From Antedon mediterranea (lineage: Eukaryota; Echinodermata; Crinoidea; Comatulida; Antedonidae): DNA of 64,000 nt. Numbering within the stretch: position 1 is the first letter of the stretch; each line of letters begins with the position of its first letter. Below the pieces are notes generated by a model, which worked only from the letters and a program-made list of their open reading frames with translations, had not been told where the DNA came from and searched no databases. The stretch is taken from the NCBI RefSeq assembly GCF_964355755.1, contig NC_092671.1:9373001-9437000 (forward strand). The letters are read 5' to 3'. The position numbers were made by a program, and so were the translations under genes. Of this stretch, positions 47,101 to 59,500 are shown piece by piece.

Positions 47101-50100
47101 TTTCTATTACAGGTTTGGTTTTCGGCCAACAACACGTTTATATGATCTCCGAATTGAAATGCCGCTACCATCACACAACCTGTATGAATCAAAATTCAAC
47201 TCGACAGCCAATGTCACTACCAACCCTTTCACTTGGTACATAGCTGAGAATGAGCTATTCTCATTTGGCAGCTACTATCTCGCTATAAGGCCTAAACCAG
47301 TACAAAGAGATAAGTATGCTGTGTTATCGGTGAATGATAGCTATGCTGACGATCCTCGTAAGAAGGTGGATTTTGATATCAAAGTTTACAATGCCAGATG
47401 TCTCTTTTGGTCTGAAACGTACGAACAGTGGTTCCCACATGGATGTGAGGTAAGCTTGCCTACAATGATGTCACATCTGACTTCAGTGCTTCAATCATTT
47501 GTAGCCCTGATGCTGCTCTATTGTAAACATACCTTCCCCTTGCAACCAATTTCCTCTACTGGTTATGGCATACTGTACTTATTTTTATGCTAAACTCTTT
47601 TCTTTTTTTAGATGTCTTGTGTTCCATTTTTCAGTCCAGGTTACTTTCGATACATTCACTTGCCTACAAAGTATTCGATGCTTTAAACCTCACTTATATA
47701 GTATTTGAATACGAAAATGATGTGTTCACAAACATAATACACTTTACATACATTTTTTTAAACCATAAATGTTGTCTAAAAAATTACTGCAGGCTTTTTA
47801 AAGCACTGTGTATTAAAAATATAATACATTAAGTTATATTTTTTCATTAGGTTGGAACTCTGACAACGCCATCTTTTACACACTGCCTCTGCAATCACCT
47901 GACCGCATATGGTGGAAGTTTCTTTGTAGCAGAGAAAAAGCAAATATACCATGTTGAAGAGACAATAATCATAGTAGTTGTTGAGGAAAGTCAGCTTATA
48001 TATTATATATTAGGAGGAGTTATGGGATTCTTCCTGTTACTGCTAATAGTAGCACTTAGGCTTGACAGGCAAATTGAAAATAAAGTAAGTACTAGTATAT
48101 CATATCTTTACCAGTTGATTAGTGAATTTCACATCAGTTCAATAATAGGCCTATTGCACAATAAGGTCTATTCAATATGATGGTTCTATATCATTTATAG
48201 CCACTTTTTGTTTTACAAATTTTCAGATGTTTGGTGATCTTCAAAGCGGTCCTTATAATTATCTTGTGACCTTCTTCACCGGCAATGAAATTGATGCTGG
48301 TACAACATCAGAAGTATGTAAAGTCTTGGAAATATATCGTGGAACTTTATCTGTGATTGGACATAGTTAGATTTGACTTTATACATGAAAACAGATGTCT
48401 GAATCTTAGGAATAAAAGAAATTATTTACTTGAAATATCCAATGCTACAGTATTTTCTACAATATCTCTATGTTAATAGGAGTCTCTCAAGTTACACAGA
48501 GTGGTATATTTAATATTGATAAGAGTAATGTAATTCACTTGTTTATCTTTGACTTTTTGTAGATATATGTGAAGATGTCAAGTAGATCAGTTCGAAAAAC
48601 TGCTTTATACCATTTGTGTAACCCTGAAAACTTATTCTTCAAACAAGGAAATGTTGATGCTTTTCTAATGTCAACTCCAAAACCTTTAAGTAACATCACT
48701 TCTCTTACAGTGTGTCTAGATGGCCGTGGATACACACCTTCATGGTAAGTTTTGTCACTAGAAGTAATGAGCATCCAATCAACGTTTATAACAACCAGTA
48801 TAAAATAAATGATAGTCTGGTTATTTTTTACAGGCATTTAAGCCATGCATGTATTCAAGACTGTTGGACTGGTGTAAGATACTTCATATTTTGCAATTGT
48901 TGGATGTCAAAGAACAGTCACCCGAAAACGTTCAAAGTAGCCACGTACAAAGAGCTAGCAGGAAAGATGCATCTCTTTGATACTAATGAAATCCATCATG
49001 GCTTCTGGTCATACTGGAGAACCATTGGAAGTAGTTTAACTTTAGCTGAAATTGTTGTATCGTGGTTGGTTAGTGTGATGATGATTATCTCCTGTTGTGT
49101 TGTCTTCCATGAATTTCTTGGCTGGGAAATTGAAGTTGATATTCCATTCACTTTCTCTACTTCCTCACTAATGTATGGTTTGCAAGCAGGTTTGTTGTCA
49201 ATCCCGGTGCGGTTGGCATTAATGCAACTTTTCAGTTCCATTAGACCACGTTTAGCTTCATTTTTAGTTGAAGAGGATCAAGTACCAACATCATCATCAA
49301 AAGAGATTTTACAATCAGCGCTAAATATAAATCAAAATGCTAATCCACAAGAATCGCCCGATGCTGTAACTGGAGGTGGTGATAAACACAGTTTTATTGA
49401 ATTTGTCTCAAAAGCGTCACTTAAGGAAGAGAAAGAAAACAAATTGCAGGAGTCGTCAAATCAGTATGCAAGAGTTGAAGATGTGAAATCAATTAGTAAT
49501 ATTCTAAATGGAATGAACTCTTCAGACAATGATGGAATGTCATCAAATTCAGAATCTATGGGAGACCTTGATAGTGGTGTAATGTCAGAAAGTGAGGGCT
49601 ATCAGATTATGCAGGAACCAAGTGACTTTGCTAGAAGATTTCATGAATTTTTTCTCACAAATTCTTCGCCTAGTTTTAGAGGGACAGTGAAAGATTTAGG
49701 GTACAATGAATTTAATTACAATAACAATGCAAAGAATGATCCAGCTACTGGTAGTAAAAGACGTGGTAAACAAAAATTTATAAAAAATAAAAACGATGAG
49801 GAAAAGTCTCAAAAAGTGAAATCTGAAGAAACACCAAGAATACAAAGAAGAGAAAGGTTTCCAAAAAACCTATGGAAGAGAAAGCAAATGTCACATGCAG
49901 CACTTGAGCAAAAGCGTATGCTGATTGATAGACCATCTTGTGTTACAATCTTACTAGAAAAACTTGTAAGATTTGTTCACAAGAGATCTCTACCCTGGTT
50001 CGTTGCCATTTGCCTTTGGATACTTTCTCTGATTATAGTTGCTGGTCTTGGCTTCTTTATAATGTACTTTTGTTTACCATATCCAGACATAATATTAATG

Positions 50101-52335
50101 AATCTAACAGTTGCTTTGATATCAGCAGTACTTATAAACATCATAAGATTGCCGATATGGGTCTTCACAGCTGTTCTGGGATCTATATTTTGGAAGAGGT
50201 TATCGATTACAAACACTAAATACATCTTTCCTCCTCTAACTAAAGAAAGGAATTTAAAAGCTTTCAAAAGGTTTCATAAATCCAAACATAGTTCTACAGA
50301 TTCTAGGGTATATGGTTCTATGAACTATCGTCCAAACGCTACTGAAAAAAGAATGAGAAATTTTTGGATGGTTGTAAGAGTAGTTGGAAGAAGTGTGTCA
50401 AGAGCATTGGTGCTTCTGTTAGTCTTTTCTTCCAATGACTCATCAGCATACTACATGAAGAAAGCTACGGAGACCATGTTCGTGTCCGGCTATGAGACCA
50501 ACTCTATATCGTTTCTTAAGGTACAGTGTTTTTATGAATCTTGGTTAATGTATTGTTATGTTAAAACTTATCCACATCCCTATAGTTCTCACAAGAACAT
50601 TTTTAAGATATGGTACCCGAGATGCAAAAGTATAAAGCATGACATTTATTGCTTTCTTTACCTCATTTAGGTAACCAAAGGAGATGATTTCTTTAGATGG
50701 GCAAATGAAACTTTCCATCCATCAGCTTCTATTGTAATCAATAGTATTGAATCTTATGATCACCTTAGGTTTCTTGGATCTCCTCGATTCAGACAATTCA
50801 GAGTTCAAAGGTCACTGTCGGGTAAGTCAACATATTAGTCTATTTTTATAAGAGAACTTAAATACAGTAGTCTAAAACTAAACATTATTTTAGGCAGTAG
50901 TTACCTTTGACCAATAAATTTAAAATTCTTTTCAGATTCTTGCAGGAAGATGAATATAACAAAAATGGTGCATTCACTTTGTGCTGTTACATTTTCATCA
51001 GAAGCAGAAGATCGGACAGAGCATTTTGCTTCTTGGTCAGAGGATGCCACTAGTGGATCACAAGCACCTGGATATAACTACATTTCACCAGAGGAGTCTT
51101 CTGGAGGTGTAACCTACTATGGCAAATATGCTTCTTATTCTAGTGCAGGTTACACTGCTGAACTTGGACCTACCTCTGGAAGAGTGCTGGCAATTATCGA
51201 AAACCTCCACCAAAGCAAATGGATAGATCAATTCACTCGAGCAGTATTTGTTGAATTTGCAGTAATCAATGTATACACTGGTCTGATCTGCCTTGTGACT
51301 TTGGTAATGGAAGTCACTCCTGGTGGCAATGGGGAATCATTTGCAGACTATGCTGTCCTCAGTTATTCCACACCAGCTATGCAACAGTACATTCTAATAG
51401 CCCTAGCCGGATTGACTGTAATATTATTGATGTCAATACTAAGAGAAATGAAACAAAAGGGCAGAGCATTCTATGACAGGCTCAGCAATATTGGTAATCT
51501 TATATTTGTCTGTCTTTCATTGGCAACTATTTACACGTCATATATGTACAGTGAGTCATTAAAAGCTCTTTCATTTGCTGAGGTTAATGTCGCTGCTTTA
51601 CAGGAACTGGTTAATAAAAAACAATTGGCTGATGCATTGGCAACATTGCTGCTAATGCTCACAACTGTGCATTTCTTAGACTTTATGCGCTACATTCCTC
51701 GTCTTAATCAACTAAGAAATTTATTAAAAGCAGTATTAAAGAAAGTTCTCCGTGCTCAGCCTATTTACATAATGATGATGGCGTTGTTTGTGGTCCTTGG
51801 TAAGGTGCTGTATGGCAGTGTTCTTGAGCCATTTTCTTCCTGGGTACAAGGTCTTCAACTTCTGTTAAGAGTTCTTCTGGGAGGGCCAAGAGAAGGAACA
51901 CCAGATAACTGGACTTTACCATACTTTTTAATAGTTGCTGTCATGATGATCAGACTTTCGATTCTTCTTGTCTTTGTGACCCTCATCATTCAAACCTACT
52001 CATCTAAGAAAATAAGATTAGCTTTTGAAGGGTTTGTAGAAAATGGTGTTATCTCAGAAGTCGTTCGCAGAATTCAGAGAACTTATAACACTAAAGAAAC
52101 ATTAGAAAAGGTACGATTCCGGAAAAAATTGGTTGCAAGAAAATGGCGATTATGGAGGAATCAACAAGATCTTACAAAGTCGGTACTAAACAAGTCAAAG
52201 AGAATGGCACGAAAGACCAACAATATTATGGCAGGAGTCATGTCGGAGCATAAGGCATTGTTTAACGATCCTGCTGCTCTGGTTGATGAGGCAATAAGAC
52301 AAAAAAGCCAGATAAATTCCAAAGCAGAAACATAA
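32122..52335 (+). CDS. PKD1: Polycystin-1 (WSC-PKD-REJ-GPS-PLAT-channel)
   Basis: The model has 29 exons: 32122-32173, 32899-33213, 33568-33804, 33955-34092, 34333-34502, 34857-37062, 37295-37459, 37690-37833, 38424-38555, 39010-39201, 39652-42519, 42682-42874, 43082-43227, 43359-43798, 43894-44091, 44392-44517, 44813-44921, 45018-45176, 45279-45355, 45464-45712, 45959-46052, 46311-46515, 47113-47449, 47851-48084, 48227-48313, 48563-48744, 48834-50520, 50671-50821, 50936-52335. The frame closes at 4230 residues (human 4303). Order: signal peptide; WSC domain (about 19-110); about fifteen PKD repeats, many with WDFGDG-type cores (to about 2060); REJ region; GPS with CLFW...W...GC and the autocleavage site HL/T near 3001; first TM about 3030-3050; PLAT about 3070-3170; further TMs; TOP domain; channel-like C terminus and a basic coiled coil. 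Leucine-rich repeats are absent. Polycystin-1 partners polycystin-2 in ciliary membranes and other adhesive sites. Human-type function is inferred. Confidence 0.93.
32200..32835. repeat. TAGGCCTA/CTAG-rich island in PKD1 intron 1
   Basis: Most of intron 1 is a dense array of GGCCTAGGCCTA, CTAGCTAG and TAGTAG units without a fixed period. It is the longest such island in the window. Many units are self-complementary, so each strand can form short hairpins. Confidence 0.8.
34713..34795 (+). repeat. Degenerate repeat in PKD1 intron 5
   Basis: CAACCTCTCTTCAGAGGACAC then GATTAAGGGAACAACTTTGTTGG resembles the repeat at 24870-25000 in POC5 intron 8. Only a short block is conserved, so family membership is tentative. 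Confidence 0.35.
38168..38304. mobile_element. MITE family A copy in PKD1 intron 8
   Basis: The left end is TAAAGCTCTGTCTACACTGTG and the right end GATAGTGTAAGACAGAGCTTAA. Internal GTGCCCATATATGGACATGA and two TTTGGGCA units are present. The left inner AGTTTGATAG partner has been lost. Confidence 0.78.
38620..38646. repeat. (TA)n microsatellite
   Basis: About twelve TA units lie in PKD1 intron 9. Confidence 0.85.
46564..46696. mobile_element. MITE family A copy in PKD1 intron 22
   Basis: The left end is TAAAGCTCTGTCTACACTATC and the right end GATATTGTAGACAGAGCTTAA. The core has GTGCCCATATATGGACATGA and CCATATTTGGGCACATGAC. It is one of the most complete copies and a good consensus seed. Confidence 0.82.
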
Positions 52336-53253
52336 CTTTTTAGTTTGCTCTTAATGTTGATAGAAGTGTAACCTGTATACTACTGTATACACTACTATAA
52401 ATTAACTACTGGGAAACCGGTAAAATTATCAAAATATGGTATATAGTACTATTTGCTGTATGCAGCACAGAACATGCAAGACATACAGACCATTTAGTTA
52501 CCATAAATGTTAACAAATAAACAGTAATTATTCTGTTTTTTTTATCTTAGTAATCTTATATTTTCTTTACTCCTAATCTTGCCAAATGTTGATAAAAGTA
52601 TTATTCTGGTTTTATATTGCTATGTAATATATGTACTTTATTTTCAATATGTTTGTGCAATTTTATTTTATACCGTGTGCAATGTTATCAGAATCACTGT
52701 CCACTTGTGGACTTCTGTATATTATTCCACGCAATTTTTGTGAAATTTAAATTTTTATATAAATTTTTATCTAAATACACTTTATTAAACTTAGACATAT
52801 TTTGTATTATATATTAGGAAAAATTGTTTATAGTATATTTCAAAATGAATATGTCCCAAATTCTTTTTTACCAACTGGAAAACCTGACATTAAGCCAGTC
52901 CTCCGGTATTGGGAGCATATATTCCTAGTAACTATAGAGTATTATTGAATTTCAATCCCATCGCTTTCAAGAATTTTTATTATCATAATAAATAGACAAT
53001 GAGAGTTTATCATGTAAAATAGTAATACTGTATTGTCTTACATTTGAATTAATTTCTCAGAAAGAAATCACTTCATTGTTTATATTGATACTAGTATATT
53101 ATTGTGATACAGTATCAAAATAATTGTTTTCAAATTTGTATACACATTTTCTAATGTTTTAAGCTTTTCCAAAGGTTTTTTTACAATTTACTACACATTT
53201 TTAAAGCTTTTACCTAAATGTTTCTATTAAAGTTTGATAAACTTGGTTCCACA
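52336..53253. other. Convergent 3' ends of PKD1 and NHEJ1
   Basis: AATAAA at 52516-52521 suits the PKD1 transcript. A minus-strand AATAAA at 52981-52976 suits NHEJ1. No other exon is seen, and the open frame at 52617-52817 is AT-rich noise. Confidence 0.5.
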
Positions 53254-55562
53254 TCAAAAGATTTTCTTCTTTTTCTTCTTGCTTTCTAGCCTTGTTCTTT
53301 CTTCATTTAGTTTTCTTTCAAGAGCTTGCCGTCTCAACATTTCTGTGTCCTGAGATTTAAAACAAAATGGATTATAAATAGTACAAGGGTTTTTAGGAAA
53401 GATTACAACCGTTGATGATAATTTGGAGAACTCTTACTTTAGCTGGTGATCCATCTGGTGACAAGTTCTTTATTGGAGATTGATGTGGTGTCAGTGATTT
53501 TGTTGGAGAACTTGCTGGTGTCCCAGAAGCACTTGATCCATCAACCATTTCGGTGTCTGCAACTCCTTGACAAGAAAATGTTCAACATGTTTAAATGTTT
53601 AATGAGTTAGAAGTGTATGTTTGCTTTGAAAAATCTTATGTTTCCTAATCTAAAATAATTTAAACTTTATATGCTTAGATTTAATAGATTCCACATCCAA
53701 ATCTATGAGCTGAAAGTACATTAGGTGATAAAAGGTAAAACACTGTATTTATCACATTTATTTTTTGCTTCATTTATTACCCATCGTTTATCTTTTAAAG
53801 TCATACCTTGATTCATACTTTGCCTCAACTGTTTTATTTGTATCTCTTTATAGAGCTCTCCAGTGGTACCTGAAAAAGCTGAGATGCCACAGGTTAAAAT
53901 GTGCTTCTCAAAGGCCTGCAAAAAAAGTTACTGTAAAATCAACATAGACAACTTATTGGACCAATAAAGATTGGACCAATGAAAAATATTATATCTGTAA
54001 AATTTTGGATAAGTACTACCTGGGAAGAGTGATAATTTCTTACTCTTCCCTGCTACTTCAAACTTGCATTAACCAATCTAACCTTTGATGTGTTCATATC
54101 CTGCCTAAAGGTTTCCTCATTAAATTGTGATGTTTGTAAATATTCTGCAAGAAAACAAGTGTGAACAAGTAGATTGAGTGTTCTCCTGAAATAAATTGGC
54201 TCTTAACAGGAATTGAAATAATGAGCTATATGGATAGTGGATATATTTTGTCAATTCAATTGATAAAATGCAATATATTTTTACTCTTTTGTATTTAATA
54301 GCAGATCTTGTATCACCTTCTAGGATTGTAACTCATCTGATTTCTATAAGACTGTTATACATGAGTAGCTTTGGTCATCTCGCATCATAGAACTGGTACA
54401 ATCATAGAGATATTAATATCTCTGGTACAGTACAATGTACAAACTATTATTCTATTGGGCAAATCACAGAGATATTATAGTGAACTATAATGTACAATTA
54501 GTACTACCAAAATAATCTTACTTCTTGAAACTTTTCCTCCTGCCATTTTATAATCTTCTATTTCTGCATCTTTCTTTGAAAGCTGCTTTGTTAATTCCGA
54601 TTCTCTTCTGCTCATTTCACTGACCATCGTCAAAAGAGGAGTCACTAAATGGCTGCATAACTAATGAAAAGAATGTCATTCTTAGGGTTTATATTCAATG
54701 TTGAAATAAAAGTGAAATCTTTGATGGATCATTTTTAGACCACTTTTAAGTCATGTAGCTAGATTAGCATTGTAGTAGCATTAGTAGTAGTTTAGAGTGT
54801 GTGGCACATTTTCGAAATTTGTGGAATGATGACATACCTCCTGTTGACTATCACCCTCTTTGAGTTTAAATTGCCATATAAATGGAACACCACCAATTAA
54901 CTGACTGGTCCAATGTATTGTCAACTTTGACCTCTTTTCTCCTTGCTCGTTCTCCTGGTTTAGGTACTCCATTTTTAAATCAACCAAGGCTTCGGATGAG
55001 GAACTTAGATTATCTTGAATATGCTGAAGAAGTGTTGCCATAGGTGCTTCTATATTTGGATTAAGATCCTAAGGGAAATAAAAAAACAGATTTTAAAACA
55101 TCTGAATCTGAACATTATCATTTGGCTTAATGGTAGAAAATAGTTATACTAAATATACTGTACAACACTGGAGGTGGTTGTGTATGGAGTATGGTGTATA
55201 GACTTAGTACTTCTTTCTTGTTTGGAAGGGTTATATAGAGAGTAATGGCTGAAGTAACTAACTGGTGGCCAAAGTCATTTGTATTCATTACAGTAAGACT
55301 CGTCACTTGTTTTTCAAGAAATCTTTGCCAAACTAATTAAACTTTTTTAAATGCGACATGATTTCACCTTGACATTATTTGAAAACATTTCAGTTGTGCA
55401 ATTTTCAAACCACATTTGCTTGAAGTCAAATATTGCAATTTGGTAGGACGAATGTGTAAACAGCTTTTTGACTAAAACCGATGTTCCACCAAACTTCCAT
55501 GGTTGCCATGTTTGTTCCGTCAGTGAATGCTCCAAACCCTGCTCTATTTCAGAAACTGACAT
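53254..55562 (-). CDS. NHEJ1: XLF/Cernunnos, non-homologous end-joining factor 1
   Basis: Seven minus-strand coding exons (55368-55562, 54838-55068, 54522-54660, 54083-54144, 53807-53915, 53438-53565, 53254-53349) give 319 residues (human 299). The N-terminal head domain has WQPWKFGGTSVLVKKLF and FDFKQMWFENC, then GGVPFIWQFKLKEG (human GLPFYWNF). A coiled-coil stalk follows (HLVTPLLTMVSEMSRRESEL and KKDAEIEDYK). The C-terminal region is Ser/Thr-Pro rich (ASGTPASSPTKSLTPHQSP), suggesting kinase sites, and ends in KKKKKKIF, the position of the Ku-binding basic-aromatic motif. XLF bridges XRCC4-ligase IV filaments at broken DNA ends in the nucleus. The initiator ATG at 55562 is supported by frame and position but not by a strong context. 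A non-coding exon ending near 56350 is likely. Confidence 0.9.
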
Positions 55563-55586
55563 TGAAAGTAATGACCAGAAGAAATC

Positions 55587-56280
55587 TTTTTAAAAGAAGA
55601 AAAAGAAAATAAAGAATTGAATGAATGAATTAAATCCTGCACACAACAAATCAAATTGGTTTTTGAAAAGCTAAAAAAATCTTTTTTAGGAAAATTTTCA
55701 GACATTATTAATATTATAGTTACAATATTCTAAACATAAAAAATAAAGATGGTAATGGTTTTGAACACAGTGTCGATTGATTTTTGGAAAATGTTGTTGA
55801 TCGTCACGGCATTATCAACCTTGAGAGGAGAATCGTACACCTGTGCTTTTTTATAAAACTAAATGAACTATATGTTAATGGAAATGGCTATATCTGCACA
55901 ATCAACCATGCATGTTTTGTAATTTATTATTTCTATCATCATGGTTGACCGTTAATCGTAGTGCCGGGTGTGTAAAGTATAGATTATAGTCGAACATTCC
56001 GATAGAAAACAAATTACTTTAACCATGGGCCTAGTTAGTAATAGTTCAGTCAGCTAGCCCTTAACTCTAATAGTCTAGCTATATTAGGGTAGCAAACCAT
56101 GCCTACTACACTACAATACTATAAGCCTACCAGCATGGAGTTACTCCATCCATCATGCTATACCACTCCAGTCACTAGACTAGCCTAGTAGTAGTACTCT
56201 AGGCCTAGGCTAGAGAGTTGATACTAGTTGGCATACCTTCCCAGTTTCAACATTTAGCTAGTAAGGTAGGCCTTTATTTA
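55587..56280. other. NHEJ1 5' intron with TAGGCCTA-type patch
   Basis: Between the NHEJ1 ATG exon and its probable first exon the DNA is AT-rich up to about 56020. It then becomes a CTAG/GGCCTAG-rich patch (56020-56280). No coding exon is seen. Confidence 0.45.
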
Positions 56281-56344
56281 TAGATAGGTGTGTTTAATAA
56301 CAGTAAATACAAACATAGTTATATTTAAATTTTTCTGCAATATA

Positions 56345-56529
56345 CTGACCTAAAACAGTAATCAAAAACTATTGTTTGGTTTTTTCCCTGACTGTCGCCC
56401 TCTCTCAATTTAAACGTTATATTATTGTCAAAATCACTCATGCATTAAATAGAATCTTCCGGCGTAAAAACTTCCGGCGTATCCGTGACCCCTACAATAC
56501 TGGCACGTTTTTGTGTTTGGAAACAGAAA
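56345..56529. promoter_or_regulatory. Bidirectional NHEJ1/ELAC1 promoter
   Basis: Two copies of CTTCCGGCGT lie at 56456-56465 and 56471-56480. CTTCCGG (CCGGAAG) is the core recognised by ETS-family factors, common in divergent housekeeping promoters. To the left, on the minus strand, a donor (TTTTAG|GTCAGTA) at 56350 could end a non-coding NHEJ1 exon. To the right the ELAC1 ATG is at 56530. No TATA box is seen. Confidence 0.6.
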
Positions 56530-59500
56530 ATGGACATCACCTTTCTTGGAACTGGTTCCGCTTATCCTTCCCCAAATAGATGTGCATCATCTTTAATATT
56601 TAGAAATGGTGAGGAAAGATGAAATGTTTAGTTATGTTTGGGCCTCTCTTTCCTAGCCTCTGCCTACTAGAGTTAGTAATTATAGTAAAAGTAGGCCTAG
56701 TTAGTAGTAGTAGGCCTAGTCTGAACGTTATTTAAAAGCCCACTAGGCTATACTCGCCTACTAGAGTAGGTCTACAGTAGTAGTATCTCCCGGAGTATCT
56801 AGGCCTAGCAAGGCTAGACTGGCCCAATTTATTAACTTAAATATTATTGCCTAGGTCTTAATCGATGAATGCCTCGACCATTAGAGAGGTTTCGCAATCT
56901 TACGAATACGATAACGAAAACGGATACTTCACGCACACGTATTCGTTTTCGTAAGCCATAAAAAAATCTGTTTCGCATGGCAACGAAATATTGAGGCGCG
57001 TCCAAAATATGACTGCGGTAAATTTGAGCGAAGCGCAGGTACGTGTTGCTTGGTGCTTGGCTGCCTAGGCCTAGCGTAACATAAAAACGAGTGAGGACTT
57101 TAAAAACTGCTATTTATCAAAATTGACTTGGCATTTTAGTAAATTACTTTAGTAAATTACTTTCAATAAATCTATAATTATATTATAATCATGAATCATT
57201 CCTGATTCAAATGCAAAATGTGCAAAATAGATCAAAAACTATACTCGTTTTGTAGTTACGAATATGACTGGTGATATTCGTCAACACGAATACGCTTTAC
57301 GAATATGAAATGGGGATCAGCTCAAAAGTTTCAAAAATGTATGACGTATCCGTTTTCGTTATCGTATTCGTAAGGTTGCGAAAACTCCCTATTATTATTG
57401 TGTTGTGGTTGAGGTTCACATATTACTAAATTTAAAAAAAAATTTTTTTTTTATTTTCCAGATGGAGAATGTTGGATGTTTGACTGTGGAGAAGGCACAC
57501 AAATACAACTGCAGCGAAGCATTATACGTGCTGGAAGGATTACGAAAGTGTTTATAACCCATCTGCATGGTGACCATGTAAGAAACAATGTACTGTAGTA
57601 AAACAGTGATGTAGCCACGAGAAATAAAGTGGTCCGGTTTTCGCAACAAACAATCTCTGTTCAAGCCACTGGGTTGTCAAAGGCATTATGTGAAAAAGTG
57701 GTCAGGTTGAAACTTTACCAACCGTACTGGTGTCTATGGCTCTGCAAAGGACCAAGAGCAATGTGTTTAATGCTTTATAGATTGACATATATTTTAATTG
57801 ATTATATTATAATAAATTTATTTAATACTGTTATACATAAAATTTGATTGATTTGTCTAATTCTAATTACACAGTTATATGGTCTTCCTGGATTTCTGAA
57901 TACAATCAGCTTTGGGACAATTGAAGAACGTGAACCTATTGAGTTATATGGACCAACAGGACTGCGAAGATACGTCAGGACGAGCATGGATATATCACGA
58001 TCTCAATTGAACTACCCGCTTATCATTAACGAGTTACAGATTACTGATGACATGTTACCCGAAGACTGGACAGTAAGTGATATACATCAATTGATCTTTA
58101 TCATGCACTTTTACATAAGACCTTCAGTTTCATATTAGTGAATTTCATTTATATATATCATAAGGTGTAGAAGAGCACTACACCTCATAACATTCATTGA
58201 ACATCCTTGTAATTGGGAGCAACCTAGCACACCACCATCATCATTGAACTGGACAATGAATGGGTTGATTATTCATGTGAGCAATACAGCACTTGGGCAA
58301 AGTATCTATGGACATCATTGATGATATCAACAACATAAGATCATATGTTATTATGTGTTGGTAGTCTTCTTACCTCAACATTCTTAAAAATAGATTTGTG
58401 TCTTTTTAATTTTTTAAGGATTGGCAGTCTAATTATGAGAGCACGGAACCTCAGCATCCATCGGAACAACCTGGACGGACAATAACAAAAGATGAAAATG
58501 GAATATGGAATATGTAATTTTATATCCATACAATATATGGTATTCTTGTAATTTCTTGATTAGATTCTTATGAGATATTACTTAATTGTTAAATGATCTA
58601 AATCTATCACTAGAAGTACCTTTTACATTATCTAGTGGAATGTGTATGCCCCATACATAGTAGGACTGGGCTGCCTGTCCCACTTTGTACTGTAGCAGTA
58701 AAGTGGTATATTCCAACCAGTCGTCCGAGTTAAAATCTGTTATGCTATAATTTATTTTTGCAGTTTTGAAAATGAAACTTTTATAGTACAAGCAGCCCCA
58801 CTAAAGCACCGTGTTCCAACGTTTGGATATATAGTTCGAGAAAAAGACCAGCCTGGAAGGTACTTGTTATATTCTAAACATTTTTTTTTTAATTACTATA
58901 TGAAATATGTATTTTTGTATTGATAATTATGAATAATTTTCATTTTGTTAGTCTCAATGCAAAACATCTAAAAGATCTAGGTGTTCCTGCTGGACCACTG
59001 TATGGCAAGTTAAAGAAAGGGGAGTCAATCACTACTCCTGATGGGACTGTTGTGAGACCAGAAGATGCAGTAGGTCCTCCGAAACCAGGAAGAAAAATTG
59101 GTAAATATAAAAGAATCCACCACCTCAGCCCCACCTTTGGGCTGATGTAATAACATTTTGGAATAGGTCCCCGGATATCATCATGGCATTTGGCAATGGG
59201 ATTTTGATTTGGAAGAGGCATTTATTTTCATACTAACCGGATATATGCCTTTTTTTTATTTAGCATTTCTTTGGGATACCTATGATGCTTCTTTAGCAGC
59301 CCCACTACTTCAGGATGTTGACGTTATGGTGCATGAAGCCACTATGGAGAATGAGATGAAGGAGAAATGTGTTTTAAATGGTCACTCAACTCCTGGTAAA
59401 GAAATATAATGCAATAGGCTTCTACAGAACTAATATGGGCATAAAATGGCCACAAATGTATTCATCATCTTGTGCCATCAATAGATAAAAATGTAACCAT

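Noticed and set aside
56376-56579. Open frame overlapping the ELAC1 start in another frame
   Set aside because: It crosses the NHEJ1/ELAC1 promoter and shifts frame relative to the clear MDITFLGTG start.
57629-57847. Open frame in ELAC1 intron 2
   Set aside because: ELAC1 exons 2 and 3 join perfectly (THLHGDH to LYGLPGF) across it; no domain is visible.
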